Assembly: GCF_002368195.1 (NCBI RefSeq)
Contig: NZ_AP018178.1
Span: 6,770,645 to 6,834,644 of the forward strand
Reading direction: 5' to 3'
Source of the DNA: Calothrix sp. NIES-2100
GTDB lineage: Bacteria > Cyanobacteriota > Cyanobacteriia > Cyanobacteriales > Nostocaceae
Length of the DNA: 64,000 nt
The notes beneath the pieces were generated by a model. The model worked only from the letters and a program-made list of their open reading frames with translations. It did no database searches and was not told where the DNA came from. Below are positions 59,831-64,000 of this stretch, in pieces. A program made the position numbers and the translations under genes. Numbering within the stretch: the first letter of the stretch is position 1; the number at the start of each line of letters is the position of its first letter.

Positions 59831-61405
59831 CTAATTACCAATTTCCGGCGCAACTAAAGAAACTTTTGGTACTTCTTTTTGCTGTGCTAATGTTGGCACT
59901 GAATTACGCAATCTTGCTGTTAACTGCACTGTTGTGGAGTCATACATTTGAGTCAGCAATTTTGGATAGAAACCAATACCAATAATTGGTACCAACAAAC
60001 AGGCAATGATAAAGACTTCACGAGGTTCTGCGTCTATCAATGCTTGGTGAGAAACTAATTCTTCGTTCTCTTGACCGTAGAAAATTTCGCGTAACATTGA
60101 GAGCAAATAAATTGGCGTTAAAATTACACCAACTGCCATCAAGAATACCACGATGACTTTAAATGTGGAGTTATATGCATCGCTGGTAGCAAAGCCTACA
60201 AACACCATTAATTCTGCTACGAAACCGCTCATTCCTGGCAAAGCTAAAGAAGCCATTGAACAGGCAGTAAACATAGCGAAAATTTTCCGCATCTTCTTGC
60301 CGACACCACCCATTTCATCCAACATCAGGGTATGTGTCCGGTCATAAGTTGCACCGACCAGAAAGAACAAACTTGCCCCAATCAAACCGTGGGAAACCAT
60401 TTGTAATACTGCCCCACTTAATCCCAAATCTGTGAAGGAGGCAATACCAATGGTGACAAAGCCCATGTGGGAAATTGAGGAGTAGGCGATTTTCCGCTTC
60501 AGGTTACGCTGGGCAAAGGATGTCAGGGCGGCGTAGATGATATTCACCACCCCCAATACCACTAAGACGGGCGCAAAATAAGCGTGGGCATCGGGTAGCA
60601 TTTGGGCATTCATCCGAATTAAGGCGTAACCACCCATTTTTAGGAGAATACCAGCCAATAACATATGCACCGGGGCTGTAGCTTCACCGTGAGCATCTGG
60701 GAGCCAGGTATGCAAAGGGATGATTGGCAACTTAACGGCGTAGGCAATCAAAAATCCAGCATATAGTGCTAGTTGGAAATTGAGAGCGAAGTCCTTAAGA
60801 GCGATCGCTCGCATATCGAAAGTTACTGTATCGCCGTAAAATCCCATTGTCAGGGCAGACAGCAAAATAAACAGCGACCCGCCAGCGGTGTACAAAATAA
60901 ACTTTGTCGCCGCATATTGCCGCTTTTTGCCCCCCCAAATTGACAGCAGGAAGTAGATTGGCACTAGTTCCAGTTCCCACACCAGGAAAAATAACAGCAT
61001 ATCCTGGACAGCGAACACGGCAATCTGACCGCCATACATTGCCAGAATCAAGAAGTAAAATAACTTCGGCTTAAACGTTACAGGCCAGGCTGCTAAAATT
61101 GCCAGCGTGGTAATGAATCCAGTCAAAATAATCAGGGGCATTGATAAGCCATCTGCCCCTACTGACCAATTCAAATCCAGCTGTGGTACCCAGGGGTAAC
61201 TCTCGACCAACTGCAAATCGGGATTTGAGAAATCGTACCCAGTATAAAAAGCGTAAACAATCAGTGCGAAATCTATCAGCCCTACAATCAGGGAATACCA
61301 GCGCACTGTTTTGCCGTCTTTATCTGGGATGATGGGAATCAGTAGCGACGCGGCTATTGGCAACAGAATAATCGTCGTCAGCCACGGGAAATTAGCTGTA
61401 TTCAT
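59831..61405 (-). CDS. ndhD: NAD(P)H-quinone oxidoreductase subunit 4 (NdhD)
   Basis: 524 residues with about 14 membrane helices, the size of NdhD/NuoM. A proton-pumping antiporter-like subunit of the thylakoid NDH-1 complex, which takes electrons from ferredoxin in cyclic flow and respiration. Landmarks: [19 protein letters not shown] (with the conserved Glu), [20 protein letters not shown] and [17 protein letters not shown]. The end has no stromal extension. It follows ndhF on the same strand with a 270-base spacer, as in cyanobacterial ndhF1-ndhD1 pairs of the respiratory/cyclic NDH-1L form; the D1 versus D2 paralogue is not settled. Confidence 0.95.
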   Translation of the reverse strand: MNTANFPWLTTIILLPIAASLLIPIIPDKDGKTVRWYSLIVGLIDFALIVYAFYTGYDFSNPDLQLVESYPWVPQLDLNWSVGADGLSMPLIILTGFITTLAILAAWPVTFKPKLFYFLILAMYGGQIAVFAVQDMLLFFLVWELELVPIYFLLSIWGGKKRQYAATKFILYTAGGSLFILLSALTMGFYGDTVTFDMRAIALKDFALNFQLALYAGFLIAYAVKLPIIPLHTWLPDAHGEATAPVHMLLAGILLKMGGYALIRMNAQMLPDAHAYFAPVLVVLGVVNIIYAALTSFAQRNLKRKIAYSSISHMGFVTIGIASFTDLGLSGAVLQMVSHGLIGASLFFLVGATYDRTHTLMLDEMGGVGKKMRKIFAMFTACSMASLALPGMSGFVAELMVFVGFATSDAYNSTFKVIVVFLMAVGVILTPIYLLSMLREIFYGQENEELVSHQALIDAEPREVFIIACLLVPIIGIGFYPKLLTQMYDSTTVQLTARLRNSVPTLAQQKEVPKVSLVAPEIGN

Positions 61406-61621
61406 CGCAATTCGTCTGCAATCAAAAACGTTTTTGGCAAAAAGTCACTAGCTATTAAGTAGCAGCTTTTTCGAGATTTGGTCTCCCTTGTTAGGTTGAT
61501 TTAACAAAAATGAAGAAAGATGAAGGTAGGTAAATGGATCAGCCCGCCTTCATCTCTATTAAACACAATATTTCACTATTCACTAAGATACTGAGCTATC
61601 ACTTGTGATGAATCGCTAAAG

Positions 61622-61665
61622 GAGTGCTGACTCCGAATTCTCTTCGGACTCAAAACTCAGCACTC
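61622..61665. repeat. Compound hairpin between ndhF and ndhD
   Basis: GAGTGCTGA (61622-61630) pairs with TCAGCACTC (61657-61665); inside it, TCCGAA pairs with TTCGGA (61632/61643). The structure lies 10 bases after the ndhF stop on the minus strand. No T run follows, so it may shield the mRNA end or allow only partial stop before ndhD. Confidence 0.6.
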
Positions 61666-61675
61666 ATAACTCAAC

Positions 61676-63775
<2,100 letters not shown>

Positions 63776-64000
63776 CACTGACGCTTACTTTTAGGATTCT
63801 TGACTAAGTTAGGACAGCGCTAGCGACGGTCTTGAGAAGACTGGGACACACAGACAAATGTGTAGACACTGCTTTTGTGGGTTCGGTCGCCAGACTTGTC
63901 ATCCTTGGGAGAAGCCACAAAAAATTGCGGTTTCTAGAGCATAGGCGACTGCGTTAGCGCATCATCACTTTAAAGCAATCTCCGTTGCAGTCAACTGTCC
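63776..64000. other. Upstream region of ndhF at window end
   Basis: 225 bases with no gene visible. GGTCTTGAGAAGACTGG near 63823-63843 has a short palindrome (TCTTGAGAAGA). It should include the ndhF promoter on the minus strand. The next gene lies outside. Confidence 0.5.

Overview
The window is a stretch of cyanobacterial chromosome. Support comes from the many GCGATCGC (HIP1) octamers, the phycobilisome-degradation protein NblA, the RNB-family protein Zam, plant-type NDH-1 subunits NdhD and NdhF, and the heptanucleotide tandem repeats and small inverted-repeat elements typical of filamentous Nostocales. The exact genus cannot be named from the sequence alone. Genes are mostly housekeeping, loosely packed, with long AT-rich spacers full of repeats. 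No tRNA, rRNA, CRISPR array or transposase gene was recognised.

Layout. 1-2.3 kb: end of a periplasmic binding protein, an antitoxin next to a decayed RelE/YafQ-type toxin, and shikimate kinase. 2.8-8.9 kb: a STAND/NB-ARC ATPase, a LapA-like membrane protein, and the ubiX-zam pair. 9-9.8 kb: a gene-free, structure-rich tract. 9.9-17.8 kb: a protein with a small C-terminal module, clpP, a 51-residue protein, a fasciclin protein, an SDR enzyme, nblA and a DUF2993 protein. 18-23 kb: a clostripain-like protease, a nested repeat element, a DUF255/thioredoxin-fold protein, a VOC protein and mobA.

23.4-31.2 kb is the most coherent functional block and looks like an iron uptake and storage locus. 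It has a siderophore/haem-type binding lipoprotein on the plus strand. On the minus strand lie a two-domain multicopper oxidase, two polytopic membrane proteins, a small single-pass protein, a helix-hairpin-helix lipoprotein, a ferritin-like protein and an FTR1 iron permease. The combination of ferroxidase and FTR1 resembles the yeast Fet3/Ftr1 logic. 32.1-34.6 kb encodes a Co/Ni ECF transporter (cbiM with fused PDGLE domain, cbiQ, cbiO).

34.9-51.8 kb holds a lipoprotein, a DUF1361 membrane protein, a baeRF-like protein, a divergent PEP-synthase-like protein, MgtC, recF, a P-type Ca-ATPase, a propeller-transglutaminase protein, an Fe-S PD-(D/E)XK nuclease and a phosphohexomutase. 51.9-59.6 kb is an accessory zone: a second LapA protein, orphan antitoxins, a broken PIN-like toxin, a Ser/Thr kinase-PP2C fusion, an unknown helical protein with a hydrophobic hairpin, a second copy of the C-terminal module seen at 9.9 kb, a Uma2 protein and a PD-(D/E)XK-like protein. 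59.8-63.8 kb carries ndhF and ndhD.

Three themes stand out. Antitoxins survive while their toxins are broken. Small repeat elements have altered coding sequence: a stop codon in the binding lipoprotein, an in-frame insert in mobA, and false upstream starts for recF and the DUF255 gene. Several intergenic regions contain interleaved perfect inverted repeats compatible with structured RNA.
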